Source: SZUA-309 sp965230005 (GTDB lineage: Bacteria; Pseudomonadota; Gammaproteobacteria; Pseudomonadales; Azotimanducaceae). Taken from it: 64,000 bases of DNA. Of the stretch, positions 16,297 to 24,723 are shown piece by piece. The translations under genes and the position numbers were made by a program. Location of the stretch: contig OZ245934.1 in the NCBI GenBank assembly GCA_965230005.1, positions 868,001 to 932,000 of the forward strand, read 5' to 3'. Positions within the stretch are counted from its first letter, which is position 1. The number at the start of each line of letters is the position of its first letter. The notes below the pieces were generated by a model, which saw only the letters and a list, made by a program, of their open reading frames with translations, was not told the DNA's origin and ran no database searches.

Positions 16297-17847
16297 ATGC
16301 AGGAACTGATCGATCAGCTGCTCTACTTTCTGCGCGGCATCTGGCGCTATCGATGGGCGGCGATGGTGGTGGGTTGGGTTGTGTGTTTGCTGGGCTGGTC
16401 CGTGCTTGCAGCATTGCCAGACGTCTACGAGGCCAAGGCCAGAGTTTACGTAGATACATCCTCGGAGATCAGCCGGCTCCTCGATGAGCAGATTCTGGAT
16501 CCAAACATCCAAGAAGAACTTGCCTATGTTCGGCAAGCTATGCTCGGCAGACTCCAGCTGGAAAAGGTGGCTGAACAGACGGATCTTCTCCTCGATGCAA
16601 AAACTTTGGAAGAACGAGACGGAGTCATTGATGGCCTAGCGGCTGGCATCCAGATCGTGAGTTCCGGTGGAAATCGTCGCGGTGGGATTCCTGACAATCT
16701 CTACCAGATCACTTATCGGAATGCTGACCCAACGAAAGCGGCCAGTATCGTGAGAACGGTGCTAAACAACTTCATCGAAGACACGCTTGGTGGCCAACAG
16801 TCGAGCTCAGAAGTAAGCCGTAAGTTCCTTCTCGAGCAGATTGAAGAGTACGAGCTTCGTCTGCAAACCGCAGAACAGCATCTCGCTGACTTCAATAGAG
16901 AGAACTACGATAGGTTGCCGGGGCAACAAGGCGGCTACTTCGAGCGTCTCCAGAGCGAGATCGCTGCACTCGAAACCACAGAACAGACGCTGGCTCAGGT
17001 GCGGTCGAAACTCGAACGACAAGAACAGCAGCTTCGAGGCGAGGCACCGCGGGTGCTTGAGGGTGGTGCTATCGATCCGAACAGCCTTGAAGGCCGGATA
17101 CAACAACATCGTGTACGCTTGGATGAGTTGCTACTCCGCTATACGGATAGTCACCCCGACGTTGTTGCCGTTCGGGAGACGCTAAATCGACTCGAAGCTC
17201 AGCAGGTCGAGGCAAACGACCCAGACGCTCAAGGACCGGTCGAAGCGTCGAACAATCCCGTTTATCAGGCGCTGCAGATCGCGATTAATGAAACGCAAGC
17301 TGAGGCAGCTACCCTGGAGGCAGACAGGGAAACACGCGGCCGGCGAATCGAGGAGCTTCGCAATCTGATCGACGAAATTGCGGACGTGGAAGCCCAATCA
17401 GCACGACTCAATCGGGATTACGGGGTTGTGCAGGCCCAGTATCAGGCACTCATCGATAGCCTAGAAAGGGAGCGATTGAGCCGAGAGGCACTCATGAGCG
17501 AGAAGGTGGAATTCCGCATTATCGATCCGCCGAAGACGGCTCCAGATCCTGTAGCCCCGATGCGAATTGCCTTTGTCCCGGCAATTCTAATCGCTGGTAT
17601 CGGAGCTGGTCTGGCCTTCGCTCTGCTTCTCAGTCAGGTTAAACCGATCATCGAAAGCCCGCGCTGGCTTGAGCAGAACTTCGGGATGCCGGTGTTAGGA
17701 ACCATACAAATGGATCAGGACAGGGTGCCGCACTCTGTCTGGAAAGGCCTGACGCTGTTTCTCACTTGCGGCGGGATGCTCGTAGTTCTGTTCGGGGTAG
17801 TCTTCGTGATAGAGGGTCTCGGTGACGGCTTCAGGTCGCTGATGTGA
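16297..17847 (+). CDS. XrtA-system polysaccharide chain-length determinant (Wzz/PCP family)
   Basis: This is an inner-membrane polysaccharide co-polymerase of 516 residues. A first helix lies at about 20-40 (RWAAMVVGWVVCLLGWSVL) and a long periplasmic region follows with heavy coiled-coil sequence (about 190-400). A conserved proline-rich IIDPPKTAPDPVAPMR precedes further membrane helices at about 425-447 and 485-506. There is no kinase domain, unlike Wzc. The layout fits the chain-length protein seen in exosortase/PEP-CTERM exopolysaccharide loci. It is the first gene of the locus, and the dTDP-rhamnose genes begin 112 bp downstream. Confidence 0.9.
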   Translation: MQELIDQLLYFLRGIWRYRWAAMVVGWVVCLLGWSVLAALPDVYEAKARVYVDTSSEISRLLDEQILDPNIQEELAYVRQAMLGRLQLEKVAEQTDLLLDAKTLEERDGVIDGLAAGIQIVSSGGNRRGGIPDNLYQITYRNADPTKAASIVRTVLNNFIEDTLGGQQSSSEVSRKFLLEQIEEYELRLQTAEQHLADFNRENYDRLPGQQGGYFERLQSEIAALETTEQTLAQVRSKLERQEQQLRGEAPRVLEGGAIDPNSLEGRIQQHRVRLDELLLRYTDSHPDVVAVRETLNRLEAQQVEANDPDAQGPVEASNNPVYQALQIAINETQAEAATLEADRETRGRRIEELRNLIDEIADVEAQSARLNRDYGVVQAQYQALIDSLERERLSREALMSEKVEFRIIDPPKTAPDPVAPMRIAFVPAILIAGIGAGLAFALLLSQVKPIIESPRWLEQNFGMPVLGTIQMDQDRVPHSVWKGLTLFLTCGGMLVVLFGVVFVIEGLGDGFRSLM

Positions 17848-17959
17848 ACCAGCCCCTGAGGAAGGCCGTTTACATCTCGCCCTAGATCCACATACGCGAA
17901 ACAGCACCACACTGGCTATCATCGAGACCTGAATAGACATTGTCAGGACTGCGTCGAGC

Positions 17960-19033
17960 ATGAAGTTTCTTGTCACTGGCGGCGCGGGATTCATCGGCTC
18001 CGCGCTTATCAGGCAGGTAATCAAAGAGACCGATCACTCGGTGGTCAACGTCGACTGCCTAACCTACGCGGGCAACCTCGATTCCCTAGCTGAAGTGGTC
18101 GAAGACCCGCGGTATTCCTTTGAGCACGTGGATATCTGTAATGGCCGGGCGCTCGAGCGTGTTTTCCAGGCCCACCAACCCGACGGCGTGTTTCATCTTG
18201 CGGCAGAAAGCCATGTTGATCGCTCTATCGATTCACCTGGTGCCTTTGTGCAGACGAATGTGGTCGGTACCCTGACTCTGCTCGAGCGGGCTGCCAGTTA
18301 CCTGGAAACGCTGAGCGGAGCCAAGCGCGAAGGCTTCCGATTCCTGCATGTCTCTACCGACGAAGTCTTCGGCGACCTGGAAGCTGGTGCACCAGGCTTT
18401 AGTGAGGCCACACCCTATGCCCCAAGTTCCCCATACTCCGCCAGTAAGGCCGCTTCAGATCATCTCGTGCGGGCCTGGTATCGCACCTATGGCTTCCCGG
18501 TGCTGATCAGCAACTGCTCGAACAACTATGGGCCCTGCCAGTTCCCGGAGAAGCTGATTCCGTTGATGATCATCAATGCGCTGAATGGCAAACCGCTGCC
18601 TGTTTATGGCGATGGTCAGCAAATCCGCGACTGGCTTTTCGTCGATGATCATGCCCGCGCATTGCTATCGATTTTCACGGACGGAGATCTCGGCTGTTCT
18701 TACAACGTAGGTGGTCGGAGCGAGATGCGTAATCTTGAAGTCGTAGAGGGAATCTGCGGAATACTCGACGAGCTTGCGCCTAGTGACAGTCTCAGTAGCT
18801 ATCAGGAGTTGATCACGCCTGTTGCCGATAGGCCCGGGCACGATCGCCGCTACGCGATAGACAGCCGCTTCATCGAGGACCGCCTTGGGTGGACTCCTCG
18901 CGAGAGCTTCGAGACTGGGCTGCGCAAAACGGTGAATTGGTACCTCGAAAACCGTGGCTGGTGGCAGCGCGTTCAGGACGGTAGCTACCTGAAGTGGCGG
19001 GACGAAGCCGAAGCGAAAGATGTCGGCACGTAA
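17960..19033 (+). CDS. rfbB: dTDP-glucose 4,6-dehydratase
   Basis: RmlB/RfbB converts dTDP-glucose to dTDP-4-keto-6-deoxyglucose, the second step of dTDP-rhamnose synthesis. The NAD-binding GGAGFIGS is at residues 7-14, the HLAAESHVDRSID segment follows, then STDEVFGDL, and the catalytic YSASKAA (YxxxK). Length 357 is normal. Its end overlaps the start of rfbA by 14 bp, giving a tight rfbBACD operon. Confidence 0.97.
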   Translation: MKFLVTGGAGFIGSALIRQVIKETDHSVVNVDCLTYAGNLDSLAEVVEDPRYSFEHVDICNGRALERVFQAHQPDGVFHLAAESHVDRSIDSPGAFVQTNVVGTLTLLERAASYLETLSGAKREGFRFLHVSTDEVFGDLEAGAPGFSEATPYAPSSPYSASKAASDHLVRAWYRTYGFPVLISNCSNNYGPCQFPEKLIPLMIINALNGKPLPVYGDGQQIRDWLFVDDHARALLSIFTDGDLGCSYNVGGRSEMRNLEVVEGICGILDELAPSDSLSSYQELITPVADRPGHDRRYAIDSRFIEDRLGWTPRESFETGLRKTVNWYLENRGWWQRVQDGSYLKWRDEAEAKDVGT

Positions 19034-19898
19034 GGGCATCATTCTTGCGGGCGGCGCAGGCACACGGCTCCATCCGATCACGCAAGGGATCTCGAAACAG
19101 CTGCTGCCTGTTTATGACAAGCCCATGATCTATTACCCACTTTCTACGCTCATGCTCGCGGGAATCCGTGAGGTCCTGATCATTTCAACCCCGACGGACA
19201 TAGGCCGTTTTGAGCAATTGCTGGGTAACGGCGCCCAGTGGGGCCTGGATATCTCTTACGCAATTCAACCTTCACCTGATGGACTTGCGCAAGCATTTCT
19301 CATCGGCGAGGCATTTCTCGACGGCGCCCCGGCCTGCCTGGTGTTGGGAGACAACTTGTTCTTTGGCGCAGGATTCAGTGGCCTGCTTCAGGAAGCCGCG
19401 AGGAGAGAGTCTGGAGCGAGCGTCTTCGCTTACGGAGTTAGTAATCCCGAGGCCTTTGGCGTGGTCGAGTTTAACGAAGCCGGTGAGGCATTTTCCATTG
19501 AGGAAAAGCCTGCTCGACCGAAGAGCCGCTTCGCTGTAACTGGCCTCTACTTTTATGACGAAAGGGTTGTCGATGTGGCCAAAACCATAGAGCCATCGCC
19601 TCGCGGCGAGCTTGAGATTACGGACCTCAATCGCTGGTATCTCGAACGGGGCGAACTCAACGTTTCCGTCATGGCGAGAGGCATGGCCTGGCTCGATACG
19701 GGTACTCATGATTCTCTTCTGGAAGCAGCCCACTTCATCCAGACCCTCGAGAAGCGTCAAGGACTCAAGGTCGCCTGCCCGGAGGAGATCGCCTGGAGCG
19801 CTGGTTGGATTGGCGATGAATGCCTCGCGCGTCTGGCAGAACCGCTTCGCAAGAGCGGTTACGGGGAGTATCTGCTCAGCCTGCTCGACGTACGATGA
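19020..19898 (+). CDS. rfbA: Glucose-1-phosphate thymidylyltransferase
   Basis: RmlA/RfbA makes dTDP-glucose from dTTP and glucose-1-phosphate, the first committed step to dTDP-rhamnose. The nucleotide-binding GGAGTRLHPIT is at residues 11-21, followed by KQLLPVYDKPMIYYPLSTLM, VLGDNLFFG, and EEKPARPKSRFAVTGLYFYD. It is 292 residues. It starts inside rfbB and its end overlaps rfbC by 4 bp (ATGA), so translation is coupled. Confidence 0.97.
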   Translation: MSARKGIILAGGAGTRLHPITQGISKQLLPVYDKPMIYYPLSTLMLAGIREVLIISTPTDIGRFEQLLGNGAQWGLDISYAIQPSPDGLAQAFLIGEAFLDGAPACLVLGDNLFFGAGFSGLLQEAARRESGASVFAYGVSNPEAFGVVEFNEAGEAFSIEEKPARPKSRFAVTGLYFYDERVVDVAKTIEPSPRGELEITDLNRWYLERGELNVSVMARGMAWLDTGTHDSLLEAAHFIQTLEKRQGLKVACPEEIAWSAGWIGDECLARLAEPLRKSGYGEYLLSLLDVR

Positions 19899-20440
19899 AA
19901 GTTTTCGATACCAAGCTACCGGGGGTGAGGATCATCGAACCCGAAGTACACCTCGATGAAAGGGGCTTTTTCCTGGAAAGCTATCAGCAAGTCCGCTACG
20001 AAGACGCTTTGGGCCGAGATCTGCCCTTCGTCCAGGACAACCACTCGCGATCCACAAAGGGCGTGCTGCGAGGCCTTCATCTGCAATGCAAGTATCCGCA
20101 AGCCAAACTTGTCCGGGTGGTACAGGGCGAAGTGTTCGACGTGGCGGCAGATGTAGATCCTAGTTCCGAAACGTTCGGACAATGGGTTGGGGTAGCGCTG
20201 GACGGCCACTCTAAACGACAACTTTTCATCCCAGAAGGTTACGCTCACGGATTCCTCGTGCTCTCAGATAATGCGGACTTCGAGTACAAGTGCATCGGCT
20301 ATTATCGACCGGACGATCAATCGGGAGTGCGCTGGAACGACCCGGACCTCGCCGTGTCGTGGCCCATTTCTAATCCCATTGTCTCTGAGAAGGATCTGCA
20401 GTTGCCCTTTCTTAAAGAACTAGTGGGGCCGCAGAAGTGA
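19895..20440 (+). CDS. rfbC: dTDP-4-dehydrorhamnose 3,5-epimerase
   Basis: RmlC epimerises dTDP-4-keto-6-deoxyglucose at C3 and C5. The cupin protein of 181 residues has HLDERGFFLESY, the active-site QDNHSRSTKGVLRGLHLQ with the catalytic histidine, and later FIPEGYAHGFLVLSD. I chose the ATG at 19895, which overlaps the rfbA stop (ATGA); an open frame upstream to 19820 is only the rfbA shadow. The last four bases overlap the GTG of rfbD. Confidence 0.96.
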   Translation: MKVFDTKLPGVRIIEPEVHLDERGFFLESYQQVRYEDALGRDLPFVQDNHSRSTKGVLRGLHLQCKYPQAKLVRVVQGEVFDVAADVDPSSETFGQWVGVALDGHSKRQLFIPEGYAHGFLVLSDNADFEYKCIGYYRPDDQSGVRWNDPDLAVSWPISNPIVSEKDLQLPFLKELVGPQK

Positions 20441-21306
20441 AACTAGTCGTCATTGGCTCGACAGGACAGGTGGCTACGGCGCTGAGAGCGGTGTGTCCTC
20501 GTGCGCTCTATCTCGACCGTGCGGCGCTTGACCTCGCCGACCTTTCATCCATCGCAGCGACGGTTTCGGAGTACAAACCCGAATTCATAGTTAACGCTGC
20601 TGCGTATACGGCCGTCGATGAGGCTGAAGACGAGCCTGAACTCGCTTTTCGGATCAACGCAGAAGCCGTTGGAGTACTCGCGTCGACAGCTCGAGCATTG
20701 AATGCGGGATTCATACACCTTTCGACGGACTATGTATACGCGGGTGACAAAGAAGGCGCATACATCGAAAGTGATTCGGTGGGACCATTAGGAAGCTATG
20801 GTCGTTCCAAGCTCGAGGGAGAACGGTATGTACAAGAAGCAGGTCCCAGTCGTCATTGGATCCTGCGTACCAGTTGGGTCTTCAGTGCAACTGGTCGGAA
20901 CTTTGTGAAGACCATGCTTCGACTTGCTGCAGAAGACAATCACCTACATATCGTGGACGACCAGCGCGGAATCCCGACCTATGCAGGAGACATAGCCGTC
21001 GCTATTCAACGGGTTGCCGCGCTCGAGGCGAGAGGGGAGGGTATTGAAGCGGGGACGTATCACGCGACCTCCGGGGGCAACGCCTGCAGTTGGTGCGAAT
21101 TCGCGCATTCAATCTTCGCGTCAGCACGACGACTCGGGAAGCTATCGAGCACACCGCAGATAAATGCGATCACTAGCCAGCAGTTTCCGACCAGAGCACA
21201 ACGACCGCGTAATTCTGAATTGGATTCTACAAAGCTCCGGCAGGCGCTCGGAAAAACCTTTCCGCCATGGCGTGACGGTCTAGACGAGGCGATGAATTCA
21301 CTGTGA
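20437..21306 (+). CDS. rfbD: dTDP-4-dehydrorhamnose reductase
   Basis: RmlD reduces dTDP-4-keto-rhamnose to dTDP-rhamnose with NAD(P)H. The N-terminal GSTGQVA is the cofactor loop, followed by NAAAYTAVDEAEDEPELAF, STDYVYAGD and the catalytic YGRSKLEGE. It has 289 residues and starts with GTG overlapping rfbC. The next gene, an aminotransferase, starts inside its last codons (4-bp overlap). From this point on the A+T content rises compared with the preceding rfb genes. Confidence 0.95.
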   Translation: MKLVVIGSTGQVATALRAVCPRALYLDRAALDLADLSSIAATVSEYKPEFIVNAAAYTAVDEAEDEPELAFRINAEAVGVLASTARALNAGFIHLSTDYVYAGDKEGAYIESDSVGPLGSYGRSKLEGERYVQEAGPSRHWILRTSWVFSATGRNFVKTMLRLAAEDNHLHIVDDQRGIPTYAGDIAVAIQRVAALEARGEGIEAGTYHATSGGNACSWCEFAHSIFASARRLGKLSSTPQINAITSQQFPTRAQRPRNSELDSTKLRQALGKTFPPWRDGLDEAMNSL

Positions 21307-22514
21307 AGCGACAATTAGATCAGTTAGCACTATTCGGTGGTCCGGTGGAGTTTGATCAACCGCTACACGTAGGACGTCCGTTCGTAGGAAATCGGAATAA
21401 GCTGTTAAGCGAGTTAGAGCGCATCCTCGATAGGCGACAGCTTACTAACGGCGGACCACTGGTCCATCATTTCGAGCGAGTTCTGTCGGAAATTTTGGAA
21501 GTAGAAAATGTAATACCCCTAGCTAATGGGACGCTCGGACTTATCGTTCTACTCAAAGCTCTGGATCTCCAAGGAGAGGTCCTATTGCCATCTTACACCT
21601 ACATAGCGACCGCTCATGCCGTCGCCTGGCAGGGTCTCAAGCCTGTGTTCTGTGAAATTGACCCTTCAACCCATAATCTGGATCCGGAAGATCTGCAAGC
21701 GCGAATTGGCAGTGAGACAGCTGCCATATTACCGGTGCATCTCTGGGGTCGCCCTTGCGACGTCACAGCTATCGACCGGATTGGGAGAGACCACGGCGTA
21801 CCCGTCGTCTACGATGCTGCTCACGCCTTCAACGTTTCGGTAGAGGGTAGAAAAGTTGGAAACTTCGGGGAAGCCGAGGTCTTCAGCTTTCACGCCACCA
21901 AATTCATCAACTGCTTGGAAGGTGGCGCCGTAGCAACGCAGGACGATCACCTGGCAGCAGAACTCAAGCGTTTGATCGACTTTGGCTACGGTAGCAACGA
22001 TGAGATCGAAGGGCTGGGGATAAACGCGAAAATGAACGAGTTCAGCGCAGCCATGGGCCTATCGACGTTGGCGGATATGGCGGAAATCATAGCAGTTAAT
22101 CGAGATACTCACTCGGCGTATCTCAGTGAATTGGAAGGTATTGCCGGCTTATCGCTTCTTGAATACGACGAAAATGCCTCGCCTAACTATCAATACGTTA
22201 CCGTAGAAGTTGAAGAAACGGAATTCGGATTAAACCGAGACGAGATTGTGACGCTCCTTCAAGCGGAGCAAGTCCTTGCAAGAAAATATTTCGATCCAGG
22301 CTGCCACAGAACTCCGCCTTATCGAATGAACAAGATTTCCTTACCGGTAACGGAGGCGGTATCTGACAAAGTGTTCTGTCTCCCAAGCGGAGCAGACATA
22401 TCCCCTGGTGTCGTCTCTCGAGTCACAGATCTGCTCACTTTCATTCAAAATTTGTCCCCACGCATTAAAGACCGCTTGCTATACGACCCGTCCTCTCGTC
22501 TAGCCTCAAGATGA
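21303..22514 (+). CDS. DegT/DnrJ/EryC1/StrS-family sugar aminotransferase
   Basis: This is a PLP-dependent aminotransferase that converts a nucleotide-linked keto sugar to an amino sugar. The PLP lysine is Lys200 in FHATKF, with ANGTLGL (phosphate cup), PSYTYIATAHAVAWQGLKPVF and DAAHAF upstream. It has 403 residues. Its start (GTG) overlaps rfbD by 4 bp, so it belongs to the rhamnose operon. No ketosugar-forming isomerase or acetyltransferase partner is visible, so the exact amino sugar cannot be named. One option is a dTDP-amino-6-deoxyhexose branching from the RmlB product. Confidence 0.9.
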   Translation: MKRQLDQLALFGGPVEFDQPLHVGRPFVGNRNKLLSELERILDRRQLTNGGPLVHHFERVLSEILEVENVIPLANGTLGLIVLLKALDLQGEVLLPSYTYIATAHAVAWQGLKPVFCEIDPSTHNLDPEDLQARIGSETAAILPVHLWGRPCDVTAIDRIGRDHGVPVVYDAAHAFNVSVEGRKVGNFGEAEVFSFHATKFINCLEGGAVATQDDHLAAELKRLIDFGYGSNDEIEGLGINAKMNEFSAAMGLSTLADMAEIIAVNRDTHSAYLSELEGIAGLSLLEYDENASPNYQYVTVEVEETEFGLNRDEIVTLLQAEQVLARKYFDPGCHRTPPYRMNKISLPVTEAVSDKVFCLPSGADISPGVVSRVTDLLTFIQNLSPRIKDRLLYDPSSRLASR

Positions 22515-22597
22515 ATTGTTGATTTGATTACTAAGCATTCAAGTCAGAGACGTCAACGTTCGCAAAACGAGCACAGCCGCCAAAAACAGGTTCATTG

Positions 22598-23653
22598 ATG
22601 AAGAACGGCGCTGATCGTACATCGAACGAGATTGGCCGCCTTGACGACCGTGAAGACTGTCCGAAGCCGGACGTTAGTGTGGTGGTGGTGAATTGGAATC
22701 AGCGAAAGCTTACTGATTCCTGCATTCGTAGCGTTCACCAGGGCTCGGATGCCTATGCAGTCGAGGTGATCGTTGTCGATAACGGATCATCGGATGGGAG
22801 CGTGGAGAGTCTCAGGAAGTCTCCAAAAGTTCAGAAGCTAGTCCTTAACGAGAAGAACCTTGGATTTGCCAAAGCCGTGAACCAAGGCGTCGCACTCTCC
22901 GAAGGAGAGTTTGTTTTACTGTTAAACAATGATGCCCGGCTGGACGAAGGCGCACTAGACTGCGCGGTCGATTCACTTAAGACCAATCCGGCTATTGCGG
23001 TGGCGGGATTTAAAATCACTTACCCTGATGGTGCTCATCAAAGTAGCTGTTTTCGATTCTCCTCACTGAGAGGTCTGCTTAGCAACGCACTCTATTTGGC
23101 TCAGCTTTTTCCGGCTTCTAGCGTTTTCAACCATGAGAGATATGGAGGTGGCGACTTCTCCGATACAACTGAAGTCGACTGTGTAATGGGAGGCTGTATG
23201 TTGATACGACGGAGCGACATCGGGGAAGAAGGTTTGTTCGACGAGGGATTCTTCATGTACGGGGAGGAAGAGGATTTCTGTAAGTCGTTGGATCAGCGCG
23301 GGAGAAGGAGGGTGTATCTGCCTGCCGCCACTGCTGTTCATGAGCACTCTGCTAGCTCAAGGTCTCCAGATCTTGCGGCCTGGGCTTATGAAGCTAAGGC
23401 GAGGGCAAAAATGCGGTTTTTCGTTAAGTGGCTGCCTCCCTCGCATGCACGGATAGCGAACGCGATTTGTTTGTTGGGGCTCGCGCCAAGAATCATTGGT
23501 TGGGCAATACAAGACCTGGTAAACGGGTCGTATTCGATCAGCGCACTGAAAAAGTTACGAGTCGTAAGGTTCCATCTCTCGTTGCTGATCGACTATGACG
23601 AGGCTCGAGCTCCGTTCCCTCCCCCTCCAGCGGTACACAGTGCAAATGACTAA
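22598..23653 (+). CDS. Glycosyltransferase family 2, rhamnosyltransferase-like
   Basis: This GT-A fold enzyme has DVSVVVVNWNQRKLTDSCI at the N-terminus, VDNGSSDGS (nucleotide binding), and FVLLLNNDARLDEGAL with an NDA variant of the metal-binding motif. Further on are MGGCMLIRRS and DEGFFMYGEEEDFCKSL. This arrangement is common in rhamnosyltransferases of the WbbL type, which fits the rfbBACD genes just upstream. The ATG at 22598 follows a TTG in the same frame, and AGG lies 9 bases upstream. It overlaps the convergent glycosyltransferase by 4 bp. Confidence 0.9.
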   Translation: MKNGADRTSNEIGRLDDREDCPKPDVSVVVVNWNQRKLTDSCIRSVHQGSDAYAVEVIVVDNGSSDGSVESLRKSPKVQKLVLNEKNLGFAKAVNQGVALSEGEFVLLLNNDARLDEGALDCAVDSLKTNPAIAVAGFKITYPDGAHQSSCFRFSSLRGLLSNALYLAQLFPASSVFNHERYGGGDFSDTTEVDCVMGGCMLIRRSDIGEEGLFDEGFFMYGEEEDFCKSLDQRGRRRVYLPAATAVHEHSASSRSPDLAAWAYEAKARAKMRFFVKWLPPSHARIANAICLLGLAPRIIGWAIQDLVNGSYSISALKKLRVVRFHLSLLIDYDEARAPFPPPPAVHSAND

Positions 23654-24711
23654 CCGATGGGAGCGGTGGGTCCATCTAGCAGTGAGTCATACAGTGCAGC
23701 GATTTTTTCAGCCATTGCCTCCCATGTCGCTGGTCTAACTGCCTCGAAGTTTGCTGCTCCGATTGCCTTTACAATATGCGCGTTGTCCTTCGCATAAATC
23801 ATGGCTTGGAGGAGCGAAGCATCACTATCGATTTCAAATGTGAAGCCATCATCCCTACCAATGGCTATGTCCATTAGGCTTGTGACGCTAGGGACGATAC
23901 AGGCCTTTGCAAAAGACATCGCTAGAAGCAATGCGCCGGATGTTAAGGCCCTTCGGTATGGGAAAGTGACGATATCGCTGGCATTCATCAACACCTGAAT
24001 ATGACCATCGTCGATGTGTCGCAGCGATAGTTGGATACGATCATCCTCGTGTGCTAAGTGCTCGATCTCTCCTGCTAGATCTTGATCTGCTGGTTGGCCC
24101 GCAACCAACAGCACAAGTTCATTGCCCTCAATTTGCATAAACGCTCGGATCAACCGATCGACACCCTTGTACCGGCGTATTTGACCAAAGAATAGGAACA
24201 CGAACGCAGAGGGTGAAATATCGAGATGATCCCTAGCGTCCTTTTGAGAAATCGCGTTTTCGTAAAGGCCTATGTAACTTGGGTGCGGGGTTACCAGCAC
24301 GTTCTTCAGCGTCACGTTCCAACGTGATTCGATGTCGCGGATCGCCCCTTGAGTGTGCACGATCACGTAATCGCAGAGTTTCAGAAATGAACGGGATGCA
24401 CGGGCCTCAAGTTTCGGAAACGACGCTTCATGATGGATCACATCGTGAATTGTCCACACGATCTTCCACCCAGATTTCTTTAAAAGCCGTAGTCGAAACC
24501 AGAACATAGCGAGCTGACTCCACGAAGTTGGATATGTCGCTAACGAAGGAATGGCGTGAAGGTGAAGTATCGATGGCTTAGGCCGGATCGAGTAGATTCT
24601 CTTTAACTGATGGATCGGGTCGATTTCGTATCCATTTCGAGCCAATGCATCAGCTAGGTTGTGATGGTATGGATTACCACCCCACCAAGGGACATGATAT
24701 ACGCGCCGCAT
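23650..24711 (-). CDS. Glycosyltransferase family 4
   Basis: This is a GT-B fold protein of 353 residues. Its N-terminal half has WWGGNPYHHNLADALARNGYEI and TIHDVIHHEA. Its C-terminal GT4 domain has FLFFGQIRRYKGVDRLIRAF and the nucleotide-sugar region VTFPYRRALTSGALLLAMSF, where the usual E-x7-E is replaced by TSGALLLAM. It is one of a short minus-strand set inside the locus. Its ATG lies only 12 bp from the TTG of the divergent lipoprotein gene. Confidence 0.88.
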   Translation of the reverse strand: MRRVYHVPWWGGNPYHHNLADALARNGYEIDPIHQLKRIYSIRPKPSILHLHAIPSLATYPTSWSQLAMFWFRLRLLKKSGWKIVWTIHDVIHHEASFPKLEARASRSFLKLCDYVIVHTQGAIRDIESRWNVTLKNVLVTPHPSYIGLYENAISQKDARDHLDISPSAFVFLFFGQIRRYKGVDRLIRAFMQIEGNELVLLVAGQPADQDLAGEIEHLAHEDDRIQLSLRHIDDGHIQVLMNASDIVTFPYRRALTSGALLLAMSFAKACIVPSVTSLMDIAIGRDDGFTFEIDSDASLLQAMIYAKDNAHIVKAIGAANFEAVRPATWEAMAEKIAALYDSLLDGPTAPIG

Positions 24712-24723
24712 TGGAGGACAACT